From contig NZ_VLLN01000029.1 in NCBI RefSeq assembly GCF_007830735.1, positions 1-49,212 on the forward strand: a DNA stretch of 49,212 nt, read 5' to 3'. The DNA is from Geobacter argillaceus (lineage in GTDB: Bacteria; Desulfobacterota; Desulfuromonadia; Geobacterales; DSM-12255). Below are positions 15,329-24,511 of this stretch, one piece after another. Position 1 is the stretch's first letter, and the number at the start of each line of letters is the position of its first letter. A model generated the notes under the pieces. The model was not told the DNA's origin and searched no databases. It saw only the letters and a list, made by a program, of their open reading frames with translations. The position numbers were made by a program, and so were the translations under genes.

Positions 15329-16204
15329 TCAGGGCTTGAACACCCCGGTCTCCACCCATTCCCCTTTGAGCATCGACCACCAGTCGGTTGCCAGCCCCTG
15401 CAGGACGTACTCGTACGGGAGCCAGCCGTAGCCGGCGGCCCCCCAGCCGGTGCTCCACGAGTTGCGGATCAGGAGGGCGCCTTTGGTCTCTACCGCGCCG
15501 GCATTGGTGTTTTTGATCTTCATTGCGTCGTCATAGCCGACGGCGACGATGGCGTGGCCGCCCGCAATCTTTTCTCCGGGGGTCGGGTACGGGATCTTGC
15601 CGCTTGCCGCAGCCTGGGTAATGGAGTTGTAGACCGTGAAGCCGAACATGGACGGAAGTCCTGCCGCCAGGTTGGTCTTGATCCGGATCAGGAGGTCGGC
15701 CTTTGTCGTCCCGGGCGGATCGAGGCGGTAGTAGCTGAGCGCCTGGAAGCTCTGGGCAAAGGCGTAGCAGAAGGCCGGCGGCTCCTTGTCGAAGTCGGCG
15801 GTGACGTAGGGCCAGTACTCTTCCGGCGGTGTGCCGAAGAGGGCCAGCGCCCCCATGGTGGTACGGAGGAAGGCGCCGGTGTCCCCGGTCCAGTGGGACA
15901 TGTTGCGGGTCACCTTGTAGAGGAAGAGCCGGGATGCGTCGAGATGCTTGCCAAAGGCCCGCCGCTCGAAATACTCGTAGATCCCGACCCCCGCATGGGC
16001 AGTGCATGAGCCGATGTTTTTCTGGTCCTCGATGGGGGAACACCAGGGGCGCAGGTCCGCCGTTAAAGGAATCGCCTTGGGCGGTGTCGCCGCCTTGGCT
16101 CTCGTCAGCATCGGCTTGATCATTCCGTGTTCAGGGGTGTAGTCCCTGAAGTCCGGGTAGTCCGGTAACCAACCCATGCTCAATCTTTCGCCTGTCTCAC
16201 TCAT
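15329..16204 (-). CDS. papain-family (C1A) cysteine peptidase
   Basis: A protein of 291 residues. ATG 16204 has a strong AGGAGGA upstream on the minus strand. The catalytic elements are clear: Gln61 and Cys67 in DQKNIGSCTAHA, His217 in AGGHAIVAVGYDD, and Asn248 in LLIRNSWSTGWG. The N-terminus (MGWLPDYPDFRDYTPEH) is a short pro-region-like stretch also found in bacterial C1A proteins. No signal peptide is present, so it is cytosolic or exported by another route. It stands alone, convergent with the hydrolase operon; bacterial C1 peptidases of this kind can act in protein turnover or as secreted effectors, which cannot be decided here. Confidence 0.85.
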   Translation of the reverse strand: MSETGERLSMGWLPDYPDFRDYTPEHGMIKPMLTRAKAATPPKAIPLTADLRPWCSPIEDQKNIGSCTAHAGVGIYEYFERRAFGKHLDASRLFLYKVTRNMSHWTGDTGAFLRTTMGALALFGTPPEEYWPYVTADFDKEPPAFCYAFAQSFQALSYYRLDPPGTTKADLLIRIKTNLAAGLPSMFGFTVYNSITQAAASGKIPYPTPGEKIAGGHAIVAVGYDDAMKIKNTNAGAVETKGALLIRNSWSTGWGAAGYGWLPYEYVLQGLATDWWSMLKGEWVETGVFKP

Positions 16205-16567
16205 GACATCCTCCTGTGGTGAATGTACGCCGGGGATTTAGATGTTCCCCTCCACCGGTCTGCCGGCGTCTGATATTGATTGGCGAAGGGATATGCCTTA
16301 ATAGTCCGGTAAGGCGCTGAAAATACAATGCTACGTACGGCTATTTATTTGCCGTCCGAAAGGGGGACAACGGATGGGGCAATACTATCGTGCTATTGAG
16401 GTCCAACGATGGAAGGGCACAATATCTTTTCTGGCGCGGCAAATGAGCGGTAGCTGGTGCTGAAGGGGACGCGTGAAATGGTTAGGCCCGATGAACCTGG
16501 TCGATCAGAGGGTCGACCGACGGTGCCGGTCCACCCATTTCGTAATAATATTAATGTTTTCATGATG
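16205..16567. other. intergenic stretch with a structured segment
   Basis: No gene is seen between the divergent protease and cytochrome genes. The main structure is GAAATGG 16475-16481 pairing with CCATTTC 16535-16541, enclosing a GGTCGA/TCGACC hairpin (about 16499-16518). It does not match GEMM-I. It lies upstream of the likely cytochrome promoter, so it may be a protein-binding region and not a leader. Confidence 0.35.
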
Positions 16568-16596
16568 TTGACATAATCGCTGAAATCGTGTAAGAA
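16568..16596 (+). promoter_or_regulatory. promoter of the multihaem cytochrome gene
   Basis: TTGACA (16568-16573), a 17-base spacer and TAAGAA (16591-16596) give a sigma70-type promoter with a perfect -35 and a weak -10. The start codon follows about 48 bases downstream, with AAGGTGAGG as the ribosome site. A weak -10 suggests activator help. Confidence 0.5.
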
Positions 16597-16643
16597 AGAT
16601 GCCATTATTCCGATTGCTATAATTTCATTAAGGTGAGGTCACC

Positions 16644-19600
16644 ATGAGAACAATACCGATTAGGCAGGGCAAACTCCGCACCGTACGTCGGATCGACCTG
16701 GTGCTTGCCTGCGTGGCAGCGGTTATGATCCTGGCACTCGGTCGGCAGTCGGACGCAGCGACCAATTCCATTATGCACAACAGTTCAACGGCCAACACCA
16801 AGGGGTACTGGTCGGGCAAATGGGGGGTCGCGGGGGGGCAGTACGGACCGTTCACCTGCTCCACCTGCCATTCTACGAACACTACCAACATCAAGCGGAT
16901 CGTCACCTCCATTCCTGCAACCATCGGAGTTGCCGTAAACAAGTCGGTGGTCTTCACCAACGTGACCGGCCTGAACAGCTTCGGCGATGATTCAACAACC
17001 CCAAACTACACCTCGTCGACCAGGGTCTGCGAGGTCTGCCATACGCAAACTATCGCCCATCGGTATGACAACAGCGCGGCCGGAGTTACCCAGAAGCCCA
17101 ATCACATGGGCGGCAGCCGGCAAGACTGCATCTCCTGCCATAAGCACAACAAGGGGTTTTCCGCTTCCTGCTCAAGCTGCCACGGCTATCCTCCGGTCAC
17201 CACTGGCCAACTGGCGACCGTACCGGCGCCGACCTATGCCCTGGGTAACCCGGCAGTCAACGAAGGCGCCCACGCCAGGCATGCCCAGACCGAGAACATG
17301 GCCTGCGCCACCTGCCATGTGAGCAATACCACCGGTGGCCATCCCGGCGCCACCGTCAGGATCGGCTTCCAGTACAACAATACCAACTGGGCGAAACTCT
17401 CCGGCCCGCTCAGCGTTTTCAGCAGCTACACCGGCAACAACGCGGCCGGCGCCAAGCCCGCAGGGTCCAGCGACGCGAACACCGTTGTGGGCAATAAGGC
17501 GGCCATCGACAACAGCTGCGGGGTTTACTGCCATGGCAACTGGCCAGGAAGCGGTGCGGTACGGCCTGCGTGGACCGATATCGGTGCCGGCGGCGCCGGC
17601 GCCTGCGGCAAGTGCCACGGCGCTTCCGCCTCTGCTCCGCCTACCCGCGCCAGCCACCCGACCCATGCGGGGAACGGCAGCGGCCAATACCGTTTCGCCT
17701 GCACCACGTGCCATCCGGGCGTAACCAACAGCAGCCATATCCAGGGGAACGTCCAGTGGCGTCTCAGCTCTGCCACCGGTTCGGTCGTAACCCCGGGGGC
17801 CACCTATCGAGGCTCTGCCAACGGCTCCACCGGCGCCATCGCGCCAAGCGCCAGCTATGGCACGTGCAGCGGGCTTTACTGCCACAGCTCCGGCGCGACC
17901 ATCGCCACCGTCACGGCACCGCGCACCGTGCCCACGTGGGGTACTGCGCTCGGTTGCAACGACTGCCACGGCAACAGTACTGCGACCCTGACGACCGGTT
18001 CCCATCCCAAGCACGTGGCGAGCGCCGGCTGCGACAAGTGCCATGCGCTGACCGCTGCCAATGCCAACGCCTTGAAGAACGTGGCAAGCACCGGTTACCA
18101 TGTGAACGGTCAGATCAATATCGCCTTCGAGATGAACAGTTCGGCGACCAGCGGCGCCCAGTACGGCGGTGTGGCGACTCCGCGAGCCAAGACCCCGGAC
18201 AACGGTGCATCCTACGGCAGCTGTACCAACATTACCTGCCATAACAACGGCCAGTCGGTCTGGTTGGGTACGACCGGTGCCGGCACCACCCCGCAGTGGG
18301 GAAATGCCGCTGCCGGCGGCTGCGGGGCATGCCACGGCAATACCGGAGGATACACCGATTACCGGAAGGCTGCGCCGCTCTATGCCGACGGCTCGCCGAA
18401 GCCGAACTCCCACCAGTTCCACGTGGACACCCGCACAACTCCGGTCGGCGAGACCCAGTGCAAACACTGCCATGCCTCCGTCACCGCCTCCAATACGGCC
18501 ATCGACGGCACCACCCCGGCCAACCACGCAAACAACACATACAACGTTGTTGCCGGCTCTACCTATACGGACGGAGACAATGCCGGCGGCGCCGCGGTTG
18601 CCGTGACGGTGAACTATGCCTACAGCGGCACCCCCAACAGCAGTAGTTGCTCCAACGTCTCATGCCACCCGACAGGCCTGGCAGGGACCAAGGCTGCCGG
18701 TTCGGTGAGGTGGAATGACAACTATGCCTGCATCGATTGCCATAACGTCAACCTGACCGCAACCACCAGTTATCACCATGCCATGCGGAACTACTCCTCC
18801 ACCTATCAGAACGGCGTCCCTTCCGGCTCTGCCGACAACGGCACCAACGCCGTCAACCGGCGCTGCACCATGTGCCACGTGGACCACAATGTCTTCAGCC
18901 CGGCCCTCAGCAACGGCGCCGGCACCCGGGCCGGTAACCTCAGAACAAACATTGCCTCCACCACTGGCGCCGGCTCCGATTTCATCAAGTCCGCCAGCGA
19001 GGGTATCTGCATCAGTTGCCACAAGAACACCCTCACCAAGGATACGACAAAGATCATGACCGACGGCAACTCGACGACCGTCGTTGTCACCCTGGCCAAC
19101 TATTCGTCGTCAGCCCATCAGTACAACGTCACCTCTACCATGTCGAACGGAGGGGCGGTATTCAACGCCAACTGCTCAAAGTGCCACAACGGCAGGACTG
19201 GTGAGGTGGCACTCTTCCAGAGCCGTTCCACGGCCGTCCACGACAGCGGGTCCCGGCATGTCCTGGGTGCTCTCGGTGCTGCAACGCCCGGCCAGTTCCC
19301 GGAGGAGAACTTCTGCTACCGCTGCCACAGCAAGGCCGCCGACGCCATCGGCGGGGTGAAGAAGAGCGCCGACGCCAACGACTGGTACGGGGCCAGGACC
19401 AACATGTCCGCAACATCCACGGCCATCTACCAGCTGTTCCAGAAGACAAGCAAACACCCGGTCGCTAGCTACAGCAACAAGCACGATGCCGTGGAAACCG
19501 CTGCCGCCAGTTTCAGCGGTACCCAGCGCCATGTGGAGTGCGAGGACTGTCATAACCCTCACCAGGCTACGATGGCAGCCCCTCTGCGCGGCGCCACCGG

Positions 19601-20378
19601 ACTTGATCCCACGTCTCCGGCGGCCGGTTCCACGCCGACCTATACGATGGTTACGGTGACCGCCCCCGACCAGCAGTACAAGGTCTGTTTCAAGTGCCAT
19701 ACCGACTGGGCCGGCTATGGAACCGGCACAACCAACCTGGCCGTCGATTTCAATACCAGTAACGACAGCTTCCACTGGGTGGAGAAAGACAAATATACCT
19801 ACACCGTAAACAGTGGTACCGGCAAAGGCATCTGGAAGAACGCCCAGTTCAACCTGAACGCGGTTCCCACCCAGGGAACGAAGAAATATGTCGAAGTGAT
19901 GATGCCACGGACCGGCATAACCTATGACAATGCCACCCTCAGGACCCTTCCCCTGCGCTGCTCCGACTGCCATGGTTCCGACGGCGCCGATGGCGGGGTG
20001 AACATCCCCGAAGGCCCCCATGGCTCCACCATTGCCAACATCCTCAAGGTTCCGGCCGGCAGCCCCTACACCACCTGGAACGCAACCACCAGCTCCCTGA
20101 CCGGCGATACCTGGTGCCTGAACTGCCATGACCCGACTTTTGCCAACTCCGGTTTCATACCGTCAAACGGCCATCTCTACGGCGGGTCGGACAAGCACCA
20201 GCGGGCGTGCCAATTCTGCCACCTGGCAATCCCGCACGGGTCCGGCTCTGAAGGGGCTGGAGCGGCCAATCAGCGGAAGCATCTCCTGAAGCCGACGACG
20301 TTTACGGAAGGAATAGATTCCGAGACATCGGGAAATCAGAACCAGCACGGAACCTGGGTAATTCCGGGCTGCACATAG
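16644..20378 (+). CDS. exported 25-haem c-type cytochrome (CX4CH/CX2CH repeats)
   Basis: A protein of 1244 residues with an N-terminal signal peptide (LVLACVAAVMILALG...SDAA, cleaved about residue 39). I count 25 haem-attachment motifs: 21 CX2CH, three CX4CH (CSGLYCH, CTNITCH, CSNVSCH) and one CX3CH (CGVYCH). The CX4CH and CX3CH motifs are each followed about 40-50 residues later by a CX2CH (CNDCH, CGACH, CIDCH, CGKCH), the four-fold repeat of the Geobacter 'CxxxxCH...CxxCH' domain. The C-terminal third carries only CX2CH motifs. The protein lacks a lipobox. It is probably periplasmic or extracellular and moves electrons towards or outside the outer membrane. Downstream, after a terminator, lie resB and resC for haem attachment. 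The exact redox partner is unknown. Confidence 0.9.
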   Translation: MRTIPIRQGKLRTVRRIDLVLACVAAVMILALGRQSDAATNSIMHNSSTANTKGYWSGKWGVAGGQYGPFTCSTCHSTNTTNIKRIVTSIPATIGVAVNKSVVFTNVTGLNSFGDDSTTPNYTSSTRVCEVCHTQTIAHRYDNSAAGVTQKPNHMGGSRQDCISCHKHNKGFSASCSSCHGYPPVTTGQLATVPAPTYALGNPAVNEGAHARHAQTENMACATCHVSNTTGGHPGATVRIGFQYNNTNWAKLSGPLSVFSSYTGNNAAGAKPAGSSDANTVVGNKAAIDNSCGVYCHGNWPGSGAVRPAWTDIGAGGAGACGKCHGASASAPPTRASHPTHAGNGSGQYRFACTTCHPGVTNSSHIQGNVQWRLSSATGSVVTPGATYRGSANGSTGAIAPSASYGTCSGLYCHSSGATIATVTAPRTVPTWGTALGCNDCHGNSTATLTTGSHPKHVASAGCDKCHALTAANANALKNVASTGYHVNGQINIAFEMNSSATSGAQYGGVATPRAKTPDNGASYGSCTNITCHNNGQSVWLGTTGAGTTPQWGNAAAGGCGACHGNTGGYTDYRKAAPLYADGSPKPNSHQFHVDTRTTPVGETQCKHCHASVTASNTAIDGTTPANHANNTYNVVAGSTYTDGDNAGGAAVAVTVNYAYSGTPNSSSCSNVSCHPTGLAGTKAAGSVRWNDNYACIDCHNVNLTATTSYHHAMRNYSSTYQNGVPSGSADNGTNAVNRRCTMCHVDHNVFSPALSNGAGTRAGNLRTNIASTTGAGSDFIKSASEGICISCHKNTLTKDTTKIMTDGNSTTVVVTLANYSSSAHQYNVTSTMSNGGAVFNANCSKCHNGRTGEVALFQSRSTAVHDSGSRHVLGALGAATPGQFPEENFCYRCHSKAADAIGGVKKSADANDWYGARTNMSATSTAIYQLFQKTSKHPVASYSNKHDAVETAAASFSGTQRHVECEDCHNPHQATMAAPLRGATGLDPTSPAAGSTPTYTMVTVTAPDQQYKVCFKCHTDWAGYGTGTTNLAVDFNTSNDSFHWVEKDKYTYTVNSGTGKGIWKNAQFNLNAVPTQGTKKYVEVMMPRTGITYDNATLRTLPLRCSDCHGSDGADGGVNIPEGPHGSTIANILKVPAGSPYTTWNATTSSLTGDTWCLNCHDPTFANSGFIPSNGHLYGGSDKHQRACQFCHLAIPHGSGSEGAGAANQRKHLLKPTTFTEGIDSETSGNQNQHGTWVIPGCT

Positions 20379-20406
20379 CACAATCATAGCAATAATTGAT
20401 TCGTCA

Positions 20407-20432
20407 AGGGCTGGGGAGACCAGCCCTTTTTT
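20407..20432 (+). terminator. intrinsic terminator after the cytochrome gene
   Basis: AGGGCTGG (20407-20414), loop GGAGA, CCAGCCCT (20420-20427), then a six-T run to 20432. It separates the cytochrome from the resB gene, although read-through is possible because resB starts 22 bases later and no separate promoter was clear. Confidence 0.85.
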
Positions 20433-20454
20433 CTGATTTTTTGATGCCATAACG

Positions 20455-21864
20455 ATGAGTATGAACGTTTCCAATAAAATTTTTTTTGACGCTCTGGTCA
20501 GGTTCCTCGGTAGCCTTAAGCTCTCCTTTGTCCTTTTGTTATTACTGGGCGCTCTTGCCGCGCAGAAGGCGATCATGGCCCAGAAGGCCATCGATATGGA
20601 GGATGAGCCGTGGTTTCTGACGGCGCTTAATACTCTGGGGGGCATCTCGCCTGAAGCTGTCAGCACCCTCTTAATGGTGGTGCTGGGACTGTTTGTGATC
20701 AACTTGCTGCTTTCGAGTGTCAAGATGGTCAAAAAGGTGCGGGGCAGGCAGGAAGCCTTCAAGCGGCTCAAGACTGCCCGGGAGATCTCGCGCCTGGCAG
20801 ACCATGCGGTCATTACCGTCACGGGAGACCCGTCCGATAGGCTTATCGCCTTTTTCGCGGGGCGCGGCTTAAAGGTTACCGGAGAACAGGGTCCCGAAGG
20901 AATCCGACTGCACGCCGGTAAGCGGCAGGCAGGGCTCTGGGGGGGTTTCTTCTTTCACCTGACATTCATGATTGTCCTTGTTGGAGCTCTTCTCAGCACA
21001 CTTACCAGATATGCCGGCTATATTGCCCTTTCTCCGGGTGACATCTTCGTTGAAAAACGAAGTGGTTATATGCGCGTAACGGACCGCCCCCTGCTCTTTG
21101 GCAGGGATCGTCTGTTCAGGCTCCGTCTCGACAACATTGATGTCTCCTACTGGAAGCCGGGGTTGGCGAAGCAGCGGGCAAATATCGTCACGCTCTTTGC
21201 CGCTGACGGGACAGACCTCGGCCGGCAGAGGATGGAGATAAATCACCCTCTCCATGTTGACGGCGTAACAGTGTATCAGGGAACGCGGCAAGGGTTCGTG
21301 GCCGACCTGCATGTTACGGACCGGGCAGGAACAACAGTCAAGGCCCGGGCGCGGTTCCGTTTTCCGGAACAGCCCGGTGAGAGGATGACGAGCAGCATAA
21401 CCCTGCCCGGAACCGAAGTTACCCTGCTGATGGAGTTGTTTACTGAAAAGATTCGAGAGATACAGGGGTTGGAGAGATTCTTTCCGAACCATATCGCAAC
21501 ACTCATCAAGGTATCGTCTGTGGAGCGGGGGGCACCGGTGTTCCGGGGGGTCGTTTTCAGGGGGACTGCACTCTCCTTTGAAGGGCTGACCGTGGGGTTT
21601 GACGATCTCAAGCCGTATTCATCGTTTGTGGTAAAAAGGGATTACGGGGTCCCTGTCATCTTTGCCAGCTTCATTTCGCTGCTGCTCGGTCTTATCGTTG
21701 CGTACTACTGGGTACCGGAGAACTGGTGGGCAGCCTGTGAGCGGAACGAAGAGGAGGGGTATCGCATCACGATTGGTGCGGTAACAGAGCGTTACAGCGA
21801 AACCTTTGCCGAACGTTTTGCCGAGCAGGTAGAGGCCCTGCAGTCGGAGGTACGGAAAACGTGA
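20455..21864 (+). CDS. resB: cytochrome c biogenesis protein ResB
   Basis: A 469-residue membrane protein. Hydrophobic helices occur near residues 15-35 (LKLSFVLLLLLGALAAQKAI), 65-85 (VSTLLMVVLGLFVINLLLSS), 165-185 (FFFHLTFMIVLVGALLSTL) and near the C-terminus (VPVIFASFISLLLGLIVAYY). Four helices with a large periplasmic domain between the third and fourth is the ResB/Ccs1 topology. ResB works with ResC/CcsA in system II to carry haem and attach it to apocytochromes outside the membrane. The next gene overlaps by 4 bases and encodes the ResC partner, which supports the call. ATG 20455 or the second ATG at 20461 could be the start. Confidence 0.85.
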   Translation: MSMNVSNKIFFDALVRFLGSLKLSFVLLLLLGALAAQKAIMAQKAIDMEDEPWFLTALNTLGGISPEAVSTLLMVVLGLFVINLLLSSVKMVKKVRGRQEAFKRLKTAREISRLADHAVITVTGDPSDRLIAFFAGRGLKVTGEQGPEGIRLHAGKRQAGLWGGFFFHLTFMIVLVGALLSTLTRYAGYIALSPGDIFVEKRSGYMRVTDRPLLFGRDRLFRLRLDNIDVSYWKPGLAKQRANIVTLFAADGTDLGRQRMEINHPLHVDGVTVYQGTRQGFVADLHVTDRAGTTVKARARFRFPEQPGERMTSSITLPGTEVTLLMELFTEKIREIQGLERFFPNHIATLIKVSSVERGAPVFRGVVFRGTALSFEGLTVGFDDLKPYSSFVVKRDYGVPVIFASFISLLLGLIVAYYWVPENWWAACERNEEEGYRITIGAVTERYSETFAERFAEQVEALQSEVRKT

Positions 21865-22685
21865 TTGAAGTGGTTTTTTTCTGGCTTGCCGTGGCAGGTT
21901 ATGTTGCCAGTTCCATTGGTTACATGATTTCACAACTGTTCGGCATGGATCGTTTTCGTCGCGGGGCCATCTTTGCAGCCGTCACCGGGCTGGTGTTCCA
22001 CTCGGTTTCCCTTGGTGTGCGCTGGAACGAGACCGGACATGGCCCCTATATCAGCACCTATGAAATATTGTCGTCGGATGTCTGGATTGCAGTGCTCTTT
22101 TTCCTTCTCTTGCAGTGGCGCAGCAGGAAACTGGCGGGTCTCGGCATCCTGGTAATGCCGTTATCTTTTCTGATGATGGGTTTTGCCCTTACCGGTTCGC
22201 GGGATGTGCGCCTGCTGCCCCCGACCCTGCGGAGTGCCTGGCTCGTCGTCCATGTCGTCTTTGCCAAGCTCACCGTTGCCGCCATGTTGATGGCTGTTGC
22301 ACTTTCCATAGGTTATCTGCTTAAACGGAAACGCGATGGAGCCGGAAGCGTGCTGCTCGCCAGACTGCCCGATGGGCGTGTGCTGAATGACTTCATCTAC
22401 CGGATGGTGGTGTTCGGTTTCATTGCCCTGACCATTATGATCATTACCGGTGTGATCTGGGGCAACTATTCCTGGGGGAGTTACTGGTCCTGGGACCCGG
22501 CCCAGACCTGGTCGCTCGTTGTCTGGTTCGTGTACGGCAGTTACCTCCATGGACGGATGACATTTCGCTGGAGTGGCACCTTGTCGGCCTGGTTCGTCAT
22601 CTTCGCCTTTGTTTTCAGTGTATTTGCTTTTTTTGTCATGCCGTACTTCGTGAAGGATCTCCATTCCCAATATATGGCAAGGTAG
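21861..22685 (+). CDS. resC: cytochrome c biogenesis protein ResC/CcsA
   Basis: A 274-residue protein with about eight hydrophobic helices. It starts at GTG 21861, overlapping the resB stop (GTGA). The haem-handling signature is present: WGNYSWGSYWSWDPAQTWSL, the Trp-rich WWD-type motif of CcsA/CcmF proteins. His in HSVSL (about residue 49), LVVHV (about 130) and YLHGRM (about 231) are candidates for the conserved axial ligands. It forms the system II haem lyase with ResB. The pair next to a 25-haem cytochrome suggests a supply role for it, but Geobacter genomes carry several such pairs, so exclusivity is not shown. Confidence 0.88.
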   Translation: MIEVVFFWLAVAGYVASSIGYMISQLFGMDRFRRGAIFAAVTGLVFHSVSLGVRWNETGHGPYISTYEILSSDVWIAVLFFLLLQWRSRKLAGLGILVMPLSFLMMGFALTGSRDVRLLPPTLRSAWLVVHVVFAKLTVAAMLMAVALSIGYLLKRKRDGAGSVLLARLPDGRVLNDFIYRMVVFGFIALTIMIITGVIWGNYSWGSYWSWDPAQTWSLVVWFVYGSYLHGRMTFRWSGTLSAWFVIFAFVFSVFAFFVMPYFVKDLHSQYMAR

Positions 22686-22689
22686 TTTC

Positions 22690-23184
22690 ATGTGCAGAAA
22701 ATGGTTTCGCATTGTTAATTTGTTGTTGTCATGCGTGCTTCTGGTGTCTGCCGTCGGTTGTGACAGGAAGCCGGTGGTTGGTGATGATTTCAGGTCTCGC
22801 ATACGCCGGTATGACCAGTACATTGGCGAACTGTTTTCGACCTATGACCTGAAACCCTTAAGGGACAGTCTTACGGAGAGTCATTTCAACAGGCTCGACC
22901 ACCGGCTTACAGGGTTTAAAAATGCCAACAGGCGTATGAAATCGACTGTACAACAGATTGAGTTTCTGGAATTCAAGGATGACGGCACCGGGAAAACCGG
23001 ATTCCCGCGGGCACTGGTCAAGACGAGGGAGACCTGGGACGTCCGTCATATTGATGGTCGAACCGGTCAGGTTGTGAAAGAAGTCAAAGGGCTGGTATAT
23101 GATCTTTTATATGAATTCGAGCTGCACGATGGTATGTGGCAGATCGATGCGGTTAATGTGCTGAAAGAAATCCCTCCGAAGTAA
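22690..23184 (+). CDS. small lipoprotein after resBC
   Basis: A protein of 164 residues starting 4 bases after resC, with AAGG upstream. The signal peptide LLLSCVLLVSAVGC ends in a lipobox (Cys about 24). The mature part is highly charged with an alpha-helical RSRIRRYDQYIGELFSTYDL, then beta-like strands (PRALVKTRETWDVRH, KGLVYDLLYEFELHDG) ending in MWQIDAVNVLKE, reminiscent of NTF2-like or Tim44-like small domains ('...DG.W.I..V'). Its operon position suggests a role in cytochrome maturation or envelope assembly; this is inference. Confidence 0.6.
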   Translation: MCRKWFRIVNLLLSCVLLVSAVGCDRKPVVGDDFRSRIRRYDQYIGELFSTYDLKPLRDSLTESHFNRLDHRLTGFKNANRRMKSTVQQIEFLEFKDDGTGKTGFPRALVKTRETWDVRHIDGRTGQVVKEVKGLVYDLLYEFELHDGMWQIDAVNVLKEIPPK

Positions 23185-23394
23185 AAGCTGTTGCAAACAG
23201 TCGCACTGCTCCCCTGCCGCTTTCGTGAACGCCTGCACCCGGAAGATGGACAATCCTGCATTCTCCCGACCAAAGTTATTTCCGGCCAAATTTTTGGCTG
23301 ATGCTATGGTATCATTACTCGAATAAGTTGGGCACACAAAGCCGCAGCAGATCTGGCTGAGCCGCGCCTGACTTCGCGGGGGGGTAATCTCGTG

Positions 23395-24504
23395 ATGCTC
23401 GTTCTCAACGGACTGATGCCATGTGCGTGCTCTGTCCTTCTGGCAGCGTTTTTTCTCCTGTCGCCTCTGGGCACAGAGACCTCGCTGGCCGGAGATGGCG
23501 CCGCCACCGCTCCGCCTACGGCGGCAGCACCGGTCCCGGAGGATCGTCCGGCGCCGGTGGACCGGACGTTCACGGAACAAATGGTCGGTATCGGCAAGGA
23601 GATGGAGGAAACCCACGACCGGATCGAGCAAGACATTCTGGAGCGGGTGATCCGTCTCGACGATTTTTTCGGCAACGTCAAGACCGAGGCGCAGCGCAAA
23701 ACAAGGTACCAGCTCCGCTGGCGAAATTCCTTCCGGGTGGATGAGGAGGGAAACATCCAGCCGGGGATGACGCTCCGGGCCAATGTGGTGCTCTCCGGGA
23801 TCAGCGACCGTCTGCGTCTGGCCATCACCGGTGAGGACGAGCCGGATCGGACCTCGCCGGGACTTCCGGAAGACCCCGGCAACCCCGGTTTTGACCGGAC
23901 GTCCCGGAATACCCGTCTCGTCAATACGGAACTCCGTTACGGACTGGTCAAAACCACAGACCTGGATCTGTTCCTCGGCGCCGGCTTCCGGGTGAAGATT
24001 CCTCCGGAAGGGTTCGTGCGGAGCCGTTTTCAGTATATCCGCAATCTGGACGAGGTTTCCCTCGTGCGGTTCGGGGAGACGCTTTTCATCAAGAATACCA
24101 GTGGTCTCGGCGAGACCACCGAAATAGACCTGGAAAGGCTCCTGGGTCGTTACAAGATAGTACGCTGGGCCAATTCCGGCACCGTTTCCGAGGAGTTCCG
24201 CGGCATGGAGTGGGGGACGGAACTCTCCCTGGCCAAAGAGCTCTCTCCCCGAAGTGCCGTAACCGTCGGGGCCGGCGTCTACGGCAACACCCGCGATGCG
24301 GCAATGGTGGGGAGCTACAAGATATTCACCCGCTACCGGCGAAACTTCCTGCGGGACTGGCTGTTCTACGAATTGGAGCCGGAAGTCTCCTGGCCGAGGA
24401 ATGAAGCCGGGCAATACCTTGCCAAATTTGCCATTACCGCGCGGATTGAGGTGGTGTTCCAGGGGAATGCCGCTAAAGAAAGAACCGTTGGCGGATTGCC
24501 TTGA
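23395..24504 (+). CDS. exported envelope protein, probable outer-membrane barrel
   Basis: A protein of 369 residues from ATG 23395 (GTG 23392 is equally placed), with a GGGGGGG ribosome site. The signal peptide MPCACSVLLAAFFLLSPLG is followed by an Ala-Pro-rich linker (about 35-60) and a short helix (TEQMVGIGKEMEETHDRIEQ). From about residue 100 the sequence is beta-rich (RYQLRWRNSFRVDEEGNIQ, ELRYGLVKTTDLDLFLGAGF, FRVKIPPEGFVRSRFQYIRN) like an outer-membrane barrel, although it does not end in Phe. I do not recognise a named family. It ends 7 bases before the phosphodiesterase start and is likely the first gene of a lipid-metabolism operon. Confidence 0.55.
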   Translation: MLVLNGLMPCACSVLLAAFFLLSPLGTETSLAGDGAATAPPTAAAPVPEDRPAPVDRTFTEQMVGIGKEMEETHDRIEQDILERVIRLDDFFGNVKTEAQRKTRYQLRWRNSFRVDEEGNIQPGMTLRANVVLSGISDRLRLAITGEDEPDRTSPGLPEDPGNPGFDRTSRNTRLVNTELRYGLVKTTDLDLFLGAGFRVKIPPEGFVRSRFQYIRNLDEVSLVRFGETLFIKNTSGLGETTEIDLERLLGRYKIVRWANSGTVSEEFRGMEWGTELSLAKELSPRSAVTVGAGVYGNTRDAAMVGSYKIFTRYRRNFLRDWLFYELEPEVSWPRNEAGQYLAKFAITARIEVVFQGNAAKERTVGGLP

Positions 24505-24511
24505 GGAGCCG

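Noticed and set aside
17172-18527. 451-codon minus-strand open frame within the multihaem cytochrome
   Set aside because: It lies opposite a run of conserved CX2CH motifs; composition is Gly/Ala/Arg-rich as expected for a shadow frame.
23325-23390. Possible GEMM-like block (GGGCACACAAAGCC) upstream of the envelope protein gene
   Set aside because: The AAACC-plus-GNRA stem and the GGGTTGCCGA block are missing, so it cannot fold as a GEMM-I aptamer.
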